Of a stretch of DNA of 64,000 nucleotides, positions 51,049-60,683 are shown one piece after another. How positions within the stretch are numbered: the first letter of the stretch is position 1; each line of letters opens with the position of its first letter. A program made the translations under genes and the position numbers. The notes beneath the pieces are model-generated. The model was given only the letters and a program-made list of their open reading frames with translations, was not told the DNA's origin and ran no database searches. Origin of the DNA: Eubacterium maltosivorans (GTDB taxonomy: Bacteria; Bacillota; Clostridia; Eubacteriales; Eubacteriaceae); the NCBI RefSeq assembly GCF_002441855.2, contig NZ_CP029487.1, positions 2,356,001 to 2,420,000 on the forward strand. The letters are read 5' to 3'.

Positions 51049-53997
51049 TTATAGCGCTGAACAAAGCAGACCGTTTATAAAATAATATGTTGATTTTTCC
51101 CAGCGAAGCGCTCCCTGTAACTCCACAATATTTGTGATGACAGACATCGATCCACTGCCGCACATATTGCTGACGCCGGACTGCCCGGCCATCGTCGCTA
51201 ACCGCTCTGCTTTTATGTCAAGAAACTCTGTTTTTATCTGGAATCCCCTGTAATTGGTGCCTTGATAGGTGATGGATGCCGCACAATCAATCAGTCCACG
51301 CTGCTTTCCGGCAAAATAGCCGTAGATTGTGCCGCCTTCAATCATAATCTGTCCCATCGTGCTGTAGCCAGAAACCAATTTTCCAAGAAATTCGCAGCCT
51401 TCTTTGAATTTTCCTTTTGACGCGATGAGCCCATCCTTGTCAAGTGTGGCAACGACAGCTCCCGAGTCGTTATAAACCCAGATTTGACCCGCTTCGTTAT
51501 TTTTATTTCCCGCTTGAAGCGTGCCTCCTTGGATCAAATCCGCGCTTAACATCCCAGTTTTAATATATGATGCATTGAAATATAAGTTGCCACTACTATC
51601 GGAGTACAGACCTTGCCATTCACCGTTATTGGTCAATTTATTAAAAACCTCTTCTTGGGTCAAAGCCGTCGCATCCTTAATCATCGAAACGATCGTTCTG
51701 GCGTAAAGTCCTTGCCTGGGGAAACCCCCTTGCCAAAATGAGGGTGCCGCCGTTACGCGGATGCCTGTCCACGTTTGGTCCTCTAATGTGTAGGTTTTCG
51801 TATATCCAGTGACTTCCTGGTCATAGTCAACGACCTCCCAGGTGATGCCGTCCATTGTTTTCTCCAATAACCATGCGGCAGCCTGAACCGTTTCATCCAG
51901 ATTGGTGCGTTTTGCACAACGAAAAGTGACACTTCCGGGTGTTAGCCCTTTGTCGGTAACCGTGACGGTCTGGACGCTTGGGGTTACAACATACACGACG
52001 CCGTCGGCGCCCGCCTTATTTTTTGAAACCTGAAAAACGCCGGTTGCTTTTCGGTTTTGATAGGTTACCGTAAAGGTCACTTTTCCGGTTTCACCTGTTA
52101 AATTTGTCACTTTATATCTGTGGGCCGATGCGTCCCAAGTGCCCGTCACTGACGAATCGGCTAAAACCGAATACGCCGCTGCGTCGCTCACATTCTGGGA
52201 ACCAAACATCGCCTTCACCGTTGTTTCACACTCCGTATAGTCGCCAGTTCCATCTGCTTTTGTCGGAATCCCAAAATAGTCATTCATTTGCAGGTAAAAG
52301 CTGGTGGCAATCTCTATTTGTTCAGGCATTGCCACCGGATTGCTTCCGATTGACAAGCGCTCGGCATTGATGCGCACAGCCCCGGTTTCCATGGACGCAT
52401 AAAACATTTCTCGTCCCTGTTTATCCCTGACCACCAGCTCGCCTGCATTAATCCAGTCGGCATTGATCCCCACCGCAGCGAGCACATTAACCACCGCATT
52501 CGCGTTTTTATCAATGCCTGCTGAGTAGGTCTTGCCACCGTCTTGGGAGATAAAAAAACCATCGGCAGTGATTTTATAAACCACCATACTCTCAGCCAGT
52601 TTGGGTTTATCATGCATATAGGTTATCCGGCTGCCGTCCTCTAAGGTTTCAACCGTTTGATAATAGCCCATGGCGTTCATGGCCAGTTGATTCATCTGCG
52701 TGACGTATTGGTCGTATGCCGAAAGTTTCGCTTCCGTGTTACGGTCGGCCTCAACAAGGGCCTTCGTGATTTCGGAATAGCGCTTTGAGGTGTTGCGGCT
52801 GGGCGTTTCTGCGTCGGTTGAGATGCGCTCGTAACTGCCGATCGTATAGGTCAGATTGGTAATATAGCACGAATACGTATTTCCTTTACGGTCTGTCACA
52901 TACGCAGCATCTCCGGCTTCAATGGATGGATCACCCAGACAAGAGGCGGACATCTTACGAAAGCGCATGCCGACCATTTTCTTGCCCAAATGCGCCGCGA
53001 CGGTTTCCGCCTGACCATAGCAAATCAAGGGGTTGCCTGTAATCTCCAGAACATAGCCCGCACGCCCATAAAGGACCGTTTCCCCTTTTAATGTTTCGGT
53101 GCCACGCTTTACCTCATCTGAAGCCGTTACCCGGATTCCGGTAATCACAACATCGTCGGTGGCAACCTCCAGTCCCGACAACGCATAGATATGATGGCAG
53201 TTCGTCCAGGCGCTTTGACCAAATTCCCCACCATCAACCGCACTGCCGCTGGCATAATCTGCAAAGTTTCCGCCGTCTGCACAGTCACCGCTTTGATAGC
53301 CCGGGGCACCGTTATCAAAACAACCACCGTCCAAACCATTGCTTTCAAAAACTGTCTGGTCATACCACTTCAGTTCCAGTTGCCCATCCGTGTTACACCG
53401 GGCATAGCACCCCGCAATCTGCGCACAGTGGGATAAAATTTCCCGCCATGTTACCTGCTCGTTACTTTTAAAGGGGTTTTTCTGGATAACATAGGTGTCA
53501 AAATCAAAGGTATTGGTCCCAAGCATCACACCACATTGGTTACAAGCGTGCCGCACAATCGACTGCATCGTTGCAGGAAAGGTCAGGCTCCCATCATAGT
53601 TACGGTCAAATTTCTCCATGTTATCAAGGGCTTCAATGGATAAAATACTGGCGCTGGCTTGCGGGTCGTCTGCGTTATAGACGCCCTTCTTAAGCCATTC
53701 CATTGTATTTCCAAGGGACTTTCCAACCCACACAGTAATCACAGCATCAGTAAAATCAACATTTGAAAAGGTATCCTTGATGTTGTTTAGGGATAGCGTT
53801 AACTTCCCGATGACCGCAGCACCAACATCAAAAGTGCTGGTACTGCTCGTGCCATCATCAATCTTGACACCTTCCTGAAAAATATCGGTTTGATCGACTT
53901 GAAGGGTTTCACCGTTTTTTAAAAGGATCGTCGCTTTGGCCACACAATGGCTGTTTTCAAGCAGCGCGTCTTTAAAGGCATTACTTGTATGAATCAT
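51049..53997 (-). CDS. Phage tail tip/spike protein (tail-associated)
   Basis: A 982-residue structural protein. The N-terminal ~400 residues resemble the tail-tip baseplate hub family (gp27-like, with KGVYNADDPQASASILSIEALDNMEKFDR), and Ig-like or carbohydrate-binding segments follow (about 560-730). The C-terminal part has KADRDTEA-type coiled and fibre-like segments. AGAGGTGAT precedes ATG and overlaps the stop of the upstream gene. It would contact the host surface and possibly carry wall-binding activity. Confidence 0.82.
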   Translation of the reverse strand: MIHTSNAFKDALLENSHCVAKATILLKNGETLQVDQTDIFQEGVKIDDGTSSTSTFDVGAAVIGKLTLSLNNIKDTFSNVDFTDAVITVWVGKSLGNTMEWLKKGVYNADDPQASASILSIEALDNMEKFDRNYDGSLTFPATMQSIVRHACNQCGVMLGTNTFDFDTYVIQKNPFKSNEQVTWREILSHCAQIAGCYARCNTDGQLELKWYDQTVFESNGLDGGCFDNGAPGYQSGDCADGGNFADYASGSAVDGGEFGQSAWTNCHHIYALSGLEVATDDVVITGIRVTASDEVKRGTETLKGETVLYGRAGYVLEITGNPLICYGQAETVAAHLGKKMVGMRFRKMSASCLGDPSIEAGDAAYVTDRKGNTYSCYITNLTYTIGSYERISTDAETPSRNTSKRYSEITKALVEADRNTEAKLSAYDQYVTQMNQLAMNAMGYYQTVETLEDGSRITYMHDKPKLAESMVVYKITADGFFISQDGGKTYSAGIDKNANAVVNVLAAVGINADWINAGELVVRDKQGREMFYASMETGAVRINAERLSIGSNPVAMPEQIEIATSFYLQMNDYFGIPTKADGTGDYTECETTVKAMFGSQNVSDAAAYSVLADSSVTGTWDASAHRYKVTNLTGETGKVTFTVTYQNRKATGVFQVSKNKAGADGVVYVVTPSVQTVTVTDKGLTPGSVTFRCAKRTNLDETVQAAAWLLEKTMDGITWEVVDYDQEVTGYTKTYTLEDQTWTGIRVTAAPSFWQGGFPRQGLYARTIVSMIKDATALTQEEVFNKLTNNGEWQGLYSDSSGNLYFNASYIKTGMLSADLIQGGTLQAGNKNNEAGQIWVYNDSGAVVATLDKDGLIASKGKFKEGCEFLGKLVSGYSTMGQIMIEGGTIYGYFAGKQRGLIDCAASITYQGTNYRGFQIKTEFLDIKAERLATMAGQSGVSNMCGSGSMSVITNIVELQGALRWEKSTYYFINGLLCSAL

Positions 53998-54003
53998 CGC
54001 TTA

Positions 54004-54360
54004 TCACCTCTCGATAATGTCAAACGCCACTTGTGTATAGCGTTTGTACCGGGTTGCCCAGTTGCGCATGGGTGCGGAGCGGTCGCCAGCGTAAAATTCC
54101 CGGCGTTCACGCTGGCCACTCAAAGCGTCCGGATAGGTCACATAAAAATATTCTGCGTTAAAAGCCTGGAGGATCGCTGCGGTTTCTTCGGGTGTTGGAT
54201 TATTCCAGGCGAGTTTAATTTTTCTTTTTTGAGCGATCCGGTTTTTATGCATGAGGGTATCCTCCGTACGCCCGGCATCGGAACTTGAAACATCCTGTAA
54301 TCCCCATTCAAAAACAGCGGGGTCCTTGACTGGGACCCCATTCACTTCAATCATTGCCAT
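54004..54360 (-). CDS. DUF6711-like phage tail protein (distal tail component)
   Basis: A 118-residue protein from ATG 54360 (AGGAGGAAGGCA before), not the 223-residue frame, which runs into the tape measure gene. Its MAMIEVNGVPVKDPAVFEWGLQ start and the YFYVTYPDALSGQ and YKRYTQVAFDIIE segments resemble DUF6711. It lies just downstream of the tape measure protein, in the position of the distal tail protein. Confidence 0.82.
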   Translation of the reverse strand: MAMIEVNGVPVKDPAVFEWGLQDVSSSDAGRTEDTLMHKNRIAQKRKIKLAWNNPTPEETAAILQAFNAEYFYVTYPDALSGQRERREFYAGDRSAPMRNWATRYKRYTQVAFDIIER

Positions 54361-54370
54361 TGCCTTCCTC

Positions 54371-57300
54371 CTAAATCTTAACCGTAGCGGAATAACGACG
54401 GCCTGCTTTTTCTTCCCCGCGACGCACTGTTCGATAAAGCGTCTCTGTATCCGCGATAATCGTGAGTTCAATGACAGGCTGCAGGTCGTTTTGCCCACTT
54501 CCTGTAAAAAACATGGCAGCCTCAACCACTGCTTCCTTAACGCCTTCTTTGATCCCTTCGACGATCTGGCTGTTATTCGCAACCACATTTCGGTTCCCCA
54601 TTCGTCCCACCAGCTCCGGACCATTTTCACGGGCAATAAACATTTCTCCCATACCTGGGAATCCGCCTTTGGCATACCATCCTACGTGAAAATCCGGAAT
54701 CGGAATGGACAGGTTCCCGAGTTTTACGTCACGCCAGTTCCAGTCAATGCGTGGCGTTGGAATGTGGAATGAAGAGAATCCATCCGCAAAAGAGCGAATG
54801 GCGCTTCTGCCAATATCCCATAAATTACCAATACCACTGGTAATCAAATCCGATACGCCTGACACGGCCCACCGTATCTCATCTTTATGATTTTCATATC
54901 CGGTCTTTATGGCGGTGACAATGTCAATCCCTTTTTCCTGGCAGGTATTCACAATATCGCCAATCGCGTTAAAGACTTCATTTTTGGCGTTCCGTAAACC
55001 CGATAAAAAGCGGCTTTCTTTGACGCTCTCGTAGCCGTTTTTCAAACCTTCAACAACGTCTTTACCTTTTTCAAACACCCACTCTTTTGCGTTCCCCAAC
55101 ACCTCCCGAACTTTGTTCGGCAGGTCAGCAAACCATGCGAGCACGGAGCCAATGCTGTCGAGGATTCCCTGAAAAAAGCCGGCAATAAGATTCCCGCCGA
55201 TTTCCATCATTACGGTGGAAGGGCTGTGAATGCCAAAGGCGCTCATAATACCTGAAAGAAAAGGCCACGCTATATTGTCCCATATCCAAATAAGGATATT
55301 GCCAATTGCGTCCGTAATGCCTCTTAAAAAACCTAATCCGACACTACCGCCGCATTCTGCAATTTTTTCTTCAAAGTAAGGACCAATCCCAGAAAAAGCA
55401 TCACCGATCAGTCCGAATAGAAAGGCTGCTAATCCGCCTAATAATGAGCCTAACAACTCAAACAGTCCTCTCACAATTCCAGCCCAGTCAATGTTCATCA
55501 GAAAAGTTCGTACCGATTCACCAAGCTGCCACCAGTCAATCCGCTGGACAGCTGTAATTAACATCTCCAAAAGCCCTTTTGCGCCATTGGAAAGTGTTTG
55601 CCCAACATAAGCCCAGTCGACGGTTGATGCGATGCCGTTGATTCCGTCGGCGATCGCTTGTCCCAATGAAGCCCAATGAAAATTCTCGACAAACGTCCCC
55701 AAAAACATAAAGGCCGTGTTAAAGCCTTCTGCCAGGGTTGCCCCAACTAAACGCCAGTCGGTCGCTTCGATAAAGCCGTTCAAGAAGGTGGCGATGCTTT
55801 TGGCAATGCGCGCGGTCGTCTCTTTGATCTGGTTCCATGGAATGCTGGCGAGCGCTGCATTCAGCTTATTGCCAACAGTGGCGCCGATTTCGGTAAAGTC
55901 CGCGGCGGCCCAGGCATCTTTAATCTTTTGCGCAAAATCCTGAATTTGCTGCGGGATTGAAACTTCTTCAAACATATCGCCTGGCGAAATCCCGCCGATG
56001 TCACTGGAACCCGGGGTGTCCGCGCTGCTGGCAGCGTCGCTGTGGTCATCCAGCTTATTAATCTCATCAAAACCTAAAAGGGTCCGTTGCAGCTTCCGAT
56101 TTGCCGCATCGGCTTTATCGGCACTGCTGGTCTGTTTATCTAAACTCGCAGCGTAATCCTGTTGGACTTTTTTCGCCCGGATGAACGTGCTTTGACCCGT
56201 TAAGCGTGCAATCAGCATCCCGGCAGCCGTGACCGCCTGGGAAATTTTCTGAATCAGGACATTTAAGATGGGGGCTACCACATTTAAGATCGGTGCAAAG
56301 GCTGTTGCCAGACTGTTTTTGAGCTGCGTCAGGCTGGACATCAGCATAGAGAGGCTGGCGTTCGTCGCGCTGCTGTACTGTGCCAGGTTCTGCATCCCCT
56401 GTTTGGCCCCCTCAAGGGCACCGCGGATCAGGAAGCTGGCAAGCATAAACTTTGCGGTCATGCCGAGTGTTCCGAGGATGCCGCCTAAACGATGGCCGCT
56501 GCTCCCCATCCCGTTCATGGCACTTGTCAGGCGCCGGACGCCTGGAATGCCTGTGATAAACCGCTGAATGAGCGCGGCAAAGGCTCCGCCAGCCCGCTTA
56601 ATTGATGGCGTCACCCGGTCAAAAGCGGCTTTCATGCCGCCTATTTTTGCAACAATATTGGAAGCTGCGTTGCGAAGTCCGGCAAACTGGAGGCCCTCGC
56701 CACTCGCTTTCAAGCGCTGCATAGACCGTGTTGCGCTGTTGATCCGCTGCTCGGTCCGGCTGATCTCAGATTGAAGGTTATTCCAGGCATTACTGCCAAC
56801 GTCCTTCCCAGAAGCCTGCATCCGCTTCATTTCTGTATTATACTGGCTTAGCTTTTCTCTGGCCTCCTGAATCCGGCTGCTGAGGTTCTGCATCTCCTTA
56901 GTCGTGCTAAACGCGCCACCCTCCTTTTGAAGGGCTTCCATCCGCGCCTGAAGGTGCCGGATCGCCTGCTCGGCTTCCTTCATTTCCGCCTGAAAGCTTT
57001 TCGGCACTGCGCTGTCAGGCAGTCCCATGGATTTCCAGTTGCTCTGGGTATCCTCCAGGCCACTCAGACGGCTTTTAGCGGCTTCCATCTGCTTCGCAAG
57101 GCTTGCGTATCCTTCTGTTGGCTTAGCGCCTTTCCCTGAGGCTTCCAGGACCTTTTGACGGGCCTGAAGCGCAGCCAGTGTCTTCTCCGCTTTTTCGGCC
57201 GCAGCACTCAGCTTCTGATATTTCTCAGACAGCTGTCGGTCTGCGCCTTCTGCCTTTAAATCACGCTGCTTCTGGTTCAGGCGTTCCAGCGCCTTTTCTG

Positions 57301-57610
57301 CCCGGTCGACGTCGGCCTGAAGGGCCTTGTATTCATCGGTGTATGTTTTGATACCTGAGTCTACTTGAAAGTCCTTGATTTTATCGCCGATGCTGGCTTT
57401 AATCTGCTTCAGCACGTTTTGTACCTGCTTCAGCTTACCAAGAGACGGGTCGCTTGTGATGCCCTTTAACGGGCTCTTGACCGCTTCTGTCGCCTGATTG
57501 ATGGCTTTCGTGGTCTTCTCTGTTTCAGAGAGCGCCTCTTTAAGCGCTTTTTTATACTGGGCTGTGCTGCCCTCAATGACCACCTGCAGCTTTTCAAGCA
57601 CTTCACTCAT
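54371..57610 (-). CDS. Tape measure protein
   Basis: A 1079-residue protein with a long N-terminal coiled-coil region (about 1-330, Lys/Glu/Gln-rich), several hydrophobic segments (about 360-480) and a central and C-terminal domain with Trp-rich repeats ADFTEIGATVGNKLNA, DWRLVGATLAEGFN, HWASLGQAIADGIN and DWAYVGQTLSNGAK, four copies of about 40 residues each. Tail length would be about 160 nm by the rule of 1.5 A per residue. The start codon overlaps the stop of the upstream gene (ATGA). Confidence 0.92.
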   Translation of the reverse strand: MSEVLEKLQVVIEGSTAQYKKALKEALSETEKTTKAINQATEAVKSPLKGITSDPSLGKLKQVQNVLKQIKASIGDKIKDFQVDSGIKTYTDEYKALQADVDRAEKALERLNQKQRDLKAEGADRQLSEKYQKLSAAAEKAEKTLAALQARQKVLEASGKGAKPTEGYASLAKQMEAAKSRLSGLEDTQSNWKSMGLPDSAVPKSFQAEMKEAEQAIRHLQARMEALQKEGGAFSTTKEMQNLSSRIQEAREKLSQYNTEMKRMQASGKDVGSNAWNNLQSEISRTEQRINSATRSMQRLKASGEGLQFAGLRNAASNIVAKIGGMKAAFDRVTPSIKRAGGAFAALIQRFITGIPGVRRLTSAMNGMGSSGHRLGGILGTLGMTAKFMLASFLIRGALEGAKQGMQNLAQYSSATNASLSMLMSSLTQLKNSLATAFAPILNVVAPILNVLIQKISQAVTAAGMLIARLTGQSTFIRAKKVQQDYAASLDKQTSSADKADAANRKLQRTLLGFDEINKLDDHSDAASSADTPGSSDIGGISPGDMFEEVSIPQQIQDFAQKIKDAWAAADFTEIGATVGNKLNAALASIPWNQIKETTARIAKSIATFLNGFIEATDWRLVGATLAEGFNTAFMFLGTFVENFHWASLGQAIADGINGIASTVDWAYVGQTLSNGAKGLLEMLITAVQRIDWWQLGESVRTFLMNIDWAGIVRGLFELLGSLLGGLAAFLFGLIGDAFSGIGPYFEEKIAECGGSVGLGFLRGITDAIGNILIWIWDNIAWPFLSGIMSAFGIHSPSTVMMEIGGNLIAGFFQGILDSIGSVLAWFADLPNKVREVLGNAKEWVFEKGKDVVEGLKNGYESVKESRFLSGLRNAKNEVFNAIGDIVNTCQEKGIDIVTAIKTGYENHKDEIRWAVSGVSDLITSGIGNLWDIGRSAIRSFADGFSSFHIPTPRIDWNWRDVKLGNLSIPIPDFHVGWYAKGGFPGMGEMFIARENGPELVGRMGNRNVVANNSQIVEGIKEGVKEAVVEAAMFFTGSGQNDLQPVIELTIIADTETLYRTVRRGEEKAGRRYSATVKI

Positions 57611-58062
57611 TCGGGTTCACCTCCTTTCTGCTTTTTTCTTCGACGGTTAAATTCCCGGACATAGTCCAGGCGCCGCGCTTTGTAATCTTCCATCGCATCT
57701 GCGGCCATTCGGGTCTCATACTGCGTTTTTTCGTCGGCGTACAGCTCAGGGTAATACTCCCATACTTTCGGAATCTCACCCTTTCCGTCCATGGCCATGG
57801 CCAGATAGCGGGCGTTGACCTCTGCCATAATGAAATCCTGGTTGATCCGCTGTTTGGCCTGCTGCCGTTCAATACGGCGATGGCTTTCCATCAAATCACA
57901 GATTTCCATGGGCGAGGCGTTCCAGAAATCAGCCGGTGAAATCCCGCAGTCCAGGGCCAGTGTGTACAATTTTGACAGCTGGTCAGACAGGGTCCTTACA
58001 GCAGCTCGTCCACATCTTTCAGGTTTTCCATCATGGACGCTGCCTGTTTTTCGGTAAAAAAA
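57607..58062 (-). CDS. -1 frameshift extension of tail assembly chaperone
   Basis: A frame that is open through the slippery site and runs past the end of the first chaperone gene, ending in a Lys/Arg-rich C-terminus (RRKKQKGGEPE). No ribosome site lies before any start codon at the first position; translation is expected by slippage at 58056-58062, giving a G-T fusion. The extension would be about 151 residues and overlaps the tape measure ATG by 4 bases. In lambda-like phages the longer product binds the tape measure protein. Confidence 0.75.
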   Translation of the reverse strand, partial: FFYRKTGSVHDGKPERCGRAAVRTLSDQLSKLYTLALDCGISPADFWNASPMEICDLMESHRRIERQQAKQRINQDFIMAEVNARYLAMAMDGKGEIPKVWEYYPELYADEKTQYETRMAADAMEDYKARRLDYVREFNRRRKKQKGGEPE

Positions 58063-58451
58063 CCGGAAACCGCCAGAGTCGGCATGAGTACCTCGGTAAA
58101 GAGTTCCATCTGATTGCCGCCCTCCTCCAGCCATCGATCATACAGCTTTTGGACATCCTGATAAGCAATCCCGTGTTCCCAGGGCGCAATGGCTGCCTGG
58201 ATAATGGTCAACATGATGGAAAGTGGCGGGATACCGCCATCTGAAACCAGGGTCAGCATGTTGGTGCGGTATTTGCTTTCCAGCCTCCCGATCATGGCCG
58301 TGGTCAGCTTCAGCTTGTAGTCTTTGCCGCTTACCCGCCAATAATGAAAGGGCTTCCGCTTTGGCTTTTCCGGTTCCTGTTTAACTTCCTCAAAACCAGT
58401 ATTTGATGCTTCAATGTTCATTTCGTTATCTAATCCGTATAAACCACTCAT
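57996..58451 (-). CDS. Tail assembly chaperone, short form (gpG-like, DUF6096-like)
   Basis: A 151-residue acidic/basic protein; AAGGAG precedes ATG. It lies between the tail tube and tape measure genes, the position of lambda G. It holds an in-frame T-TTT-TTT at 58056-58062, the -1 slip site. The C-terminus (MENLKDVDELL) is replaced by the extension after slipping. Confidence 0.85.
   Translation of the reverse strand: MSGLYGLDNEMNIEASNTGFEEVKQEPEKPKRKPFHYWRVSGKDYKLKLTTAMIGRLESKYRTNMLTLVSDGGIPPLSIMLTIIQAAIAPWEHGIAYQDVQKLYDRWLEEGGNQMELFTEVLMPTLAVSGFFTEKQAASMMENLKDVDELL
58056..58062 (-). other. Programmed -1 frameshift site
   Basis: Seven T residues on the minus strand, placed GGT TTT TTT in the 0 frame, i.e. 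T-TTT-TTT in X-XXY-YYZ form. The -1 frame is open from there through 57607. A downstream structure was not analysed. Confidence 0.72.
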
Positions 58452-58465
58452 TGCTTACTCCTTTA

Positions 58466-58891
58466 TTAACTTCCTGCCCCGCTTGTGGGGTCGGTAAATT
58501 TCAAATCGCTCTGCACCATCATGGTTAACTCAAATTCGATGACGCCGTTCACGCCGCCGCCTGTGCGTTTCACCGACACCTGGGCATCGTAGGCAGTGGC
58601 CGTGCCATCTTTCAGGGTTTCCTGAAAGCTCAGCACCTCCCCAGCGGCCTGCGCCTCACGCATGACTCGGTAAGGCGAATCGGCTTTTGTGTTATCATAT
58701 TTGAATTTATAGGTCATTTCCGGAAGGTCGCCGATGCCCTGTTCATACATCTTATTGGCATCCGTCAGACAAGTGTTTTCCACCTTTTCAGGTTCAACGC
58801 CCATTTCCGGGATTTCTTTCAAGCCGGGCAGGTCGGTATAGGTAGCGCCGCCCTTTTTCTTGAAGCCTAGTTTTGCTCCGTTTGCTAACAT
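58466..58891 (-). CDS. Major tail (tube) protein
   Basis: A 141-residue protein with GATYTDLPGLKEIPEMGVEPEKVENT, typical of phage tail tube proteins, and MTYKFKYDN and ELTMMVQSDLKF strands. It lies before the tail chaperone and after the tail completion genes. Confidence 0.85.
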   Translation of the reverse strand: MLANGAKLGFKKKGGATYTDLPGLKEIPEMGVEPEKVENTCLTDANKMYEQGIGDLPEMTYKFKYDNTKADSPYRVMREAQAAGEVLSFQETLKDGTATAYDAQVSVKRTGGGVNGVIEFELTMMVQSDLKFTDPTSGAGS

Positions 58892-58911
58892 GTTTTCACA
58901 CTCCTTTTCAT

Positions 58912-59268
58912 TTAATTCGGCCAGTAAACATCGTCACTCTCCATGTCGATGATGGCCTCATAGCGCATGACTTTATGCTTTAGCCCCGATGGGTCCGGGG
59001 TATCCTGGCACAAGGTCCGGACCAGTCCAAGGGCCGCCAGTGCTTTATCCACTTTGATCGCCTCCGGAGAGGTGGACCGGTTGTGCCAGATATCTACTTT
59101 ATAGCGCACATACGCCTTATCTTCTTTGTCGGTTTTTTCATAAACCTTGTTGTCTTCCTCAATGTACTGGATCACTGGGAAGTCCGCCCAGTCCTTTGGG
59201 TACTGGTCGGACACATTGTCAAAAGCGGCATCCAGCGCCGCGTAAACCTGGTCTTTTACATTTTTCAT
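58912..59268 (-). CDS. Tail completion/tail terminator-like protein
   Basis: A 118-residue protein with VYAALDAAFDNVSDQYP at the start and VRYKVDIWHNRSTSPEAIKVDKALAALG, resembling phage tail terminators. ATGA overlap with the upstream gp10-like gene and AAGGAG before ATG. Confidence 0.78.
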   Translation of the reverse strand: MKNVKDQVYAALDAAFDNVSDQYPKDWADFPVIQYIEEDNKVYEKTDKEDKAYVRYKVDIWHNRSTSPEAIKVDKALAALGLVRTLCQDTPDPSGLKHKVMRYEAIIDMESDDVYWPN

Positions 59269-59762
59269 AGCTGCTCCTTTGCAAATCGCGCGATGATCGC
59301 TAAAATGGCGTCTTCATTGTTCTTCAGCGCCGGGTACATAAAAGGCTGGGCCGCCTGGCCGTAGCACTTATAAAAGCGCCCGTTTTCCGTGTCGATATGG
59401 AAAAAGCGATAACGCTCAGCAACATCCCGCCCGATCTGGCTTTCGTGAATCCACCAGCCGGTTTGACTGTAGGACACTGCGACATCCGGGGAGATGCCGT
59501 CATGATCGGCCTGGCCTTTGGGGCCGGTGCCGAACTCGACATAGGGCGCATATTGTTTGTTGGTGTAGCAGGTCCCTCGAATCTTGCCGTCTTTGTTTTC
59601 TACCGCTGTAAAGATACTTTCTCTCAGTTCGCCGTCGTGCACCGGGCAATTGGCCTTTGCGTCCTCCTGGACAAGGGAAATCCCTTTTTCAATGCCTTGC
59701 CGCAGCTCCATTTCAGACAGTGTCCTCAGCTTCTTTTCAAGCTCTAACGCCCCCAGAATCAT
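59265..59762 (-). CDS. HK97 gp10-like head-tail joining protein
   Basis: 165 residues from ATG 59762 (GGAGG 9 bases before); longer frames to 59852 lack a ribosome site. HDGELRESI and the YVEFGTGP strand, with YPALKNNEDAILAIIARF at the C-terminus, are typical of the gp10 family. The start overlaps the stop of the gene upstream (ATGA). Confidence 0.87.
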   Translation of the reverse strand: MILGALELEKKLRTLSEMELRQGIEKGISLVQEDAKANCPVHDGELRESIFTAVENKDGKIRGTCYTNKQYAPYVEFGTGPKGQADHDGISPDVAVSYSQTGWWIHESQIGRDVAERYRFFHIDTENGRFYKCYGQAAQPFMYPALKNNEDAILAIIARFAKEQL

Positions 59763-60133
59763 ATCTTTTCCGCCTCCAACCGCAAAATTTTGTAGGGTTT
59801 CACGGCGATAATTTTGTAATCTGGCGGGCGGTCCGGGCCAACATCCAGGCAAAGGCCGTCCCCTTCCACAATATCCGGTCCGTCCTCAAAAACATAGTGC
59901 ACCACATCTTTTGAATCCGCCGTGATGGTGTAAGGGCCTTCAAGCCGCAGGTTCCGGATATTGGACAGGCGCTCACCGTACAGCTCTGCCTGTAGCTTGC
60001 CGCTGCCCGGCCAGAGTTCGGCTGTAAAAGAAGTCGCCGCGCCATAATCGGTGTAGGTATTGCCCTCGCTGTCTTTTTTCAGGCTTTTACGCCGGTGATG
60101 GTATGTCTTCAGACGACTGCGTTTGATTTTCAT
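59759..60133 (-). CDS. Head closure/head-tail adaptor protein
   Basis: A 124-residue basic protein with YGERLSNIRNLRLEGPY, typical of phage head-tail adaptors. Starts 47 bases before the end of the upstream gene, with GGGAGGAAAGG before ATG. Confidence 0.75.
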   Translation of the reverse strand: MKIKRSRLKTYHHRRKSLKKDSEGNTYTDYGAATSFTAELWPGSGKLQAELYGERLSNIRNLRLEGPYTITADSKDVVHYVFEDGPDIVEGDGLCLDVGPDRPPDYKIIAVKPYKILRLEAEKI

Positions 60134-60428
60134 AGACCTTTCCTCCCACCCGGACCAGACGGTATTGGTTTAAAATAACGTATATATGCTTTGGGGCAGT
60201 GTCAAAGCTGTAGCGCTCACCGCCCTCACTTCGGCCTGTTTCACCCTCTGTGCCCATCCGGTTCAGCGCGATCACCGCCAAGTCCCGCACGGGCTTTTTC
60301 AATGCTGGAATCAGTTTTGACCGGTTGGTGTAGCCGAGAACAAAAGATTCTGCGTCTTCCAGGACGACGGTAATTAAATTTTCATCACTCTCACCTGTCA
60401 GCAGCTTAATCTTTTCTGCCTCTGTCAA
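60087..60428 (-). CDS. Head-tail connector protein (gp6/YqbG-like)
   Basis: A 113-residue protein starting at TTG 60428, immediately after the TAG of the upstream gene and with AAGGTG before. AEKIKLLTGESDENLI, LEDAESFVLGYTNR and DLAVIALNRMG fit the phage head-tail connector family 1. Confidence 0.8.
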   Translation of the reverse strand: MTEAEKIKLLTGESDENLITVVLEDAESFVLGYTNRSKLIPALKKPVRDLAVIALNRMGTEGETGRSEGGERYSFDTAPKHIYVILNQYRLVRVGGKVYENQTQSSEDIPSPA

Positions 60429-60668
60429 CTAAACCACACCTTTCAGGACTGCCAGGAGTTCCTCTTTCGTCAGACTTGAGTAGCCTTCAATCTCTTTTTC
60501 TTTGGCAATGGCTTTTAATTCCGCCACTGTTTTTGTGTTGATGTCTACGTCTGCCTGGTCAGCCTCTGCGGCATCCCCGCCAATCGGCCGGAATCCCTGG
60601 GCTTTCAGTTTTTCAATCTGAGCTTCTGTAACGGCGACACGCTCAACGTTCTTTCGAATCAGTCTCAT
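60429..60668 (-). CDS. Small prophage protein with Rho-N/SAP-like domain
   Basis: A 79-residue protein with TVAELKAIAKEKEIEGYSSLTKEELL at the C-terminus, the Rho N-terminal type fold that is common in the head module of phages. GGGGGGG lies before ATG. Confidence 0.78.
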   Translation of the reverse strand: MRLIRKNVERVAVTEAQIEKLKAQGFRPIGGDAAEADQADVDINTKTVAELKAIAKEKEIEGYSSLTKEELLAVLKGVV

Positions 60669-60683
60669 GGCTCATCCCCCCCA

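Noticed and set aside
54361-54675. N-terminal extension of the DUF6711-like protein into the tape measure gene
   Set aside because: The AGGAGG site and family start point both favour ATG 54360; the extension lies in the tape measure frame shadow.
57603-57872. An 89-residue frame antiparallel in phase to the end of the tail chaperone extension
   Set aside because: Same strand, wrong phase; high Arg/Trp/Ser content typical of a shadow, and the -1 frame gives a better protein ending at the tape measure start.
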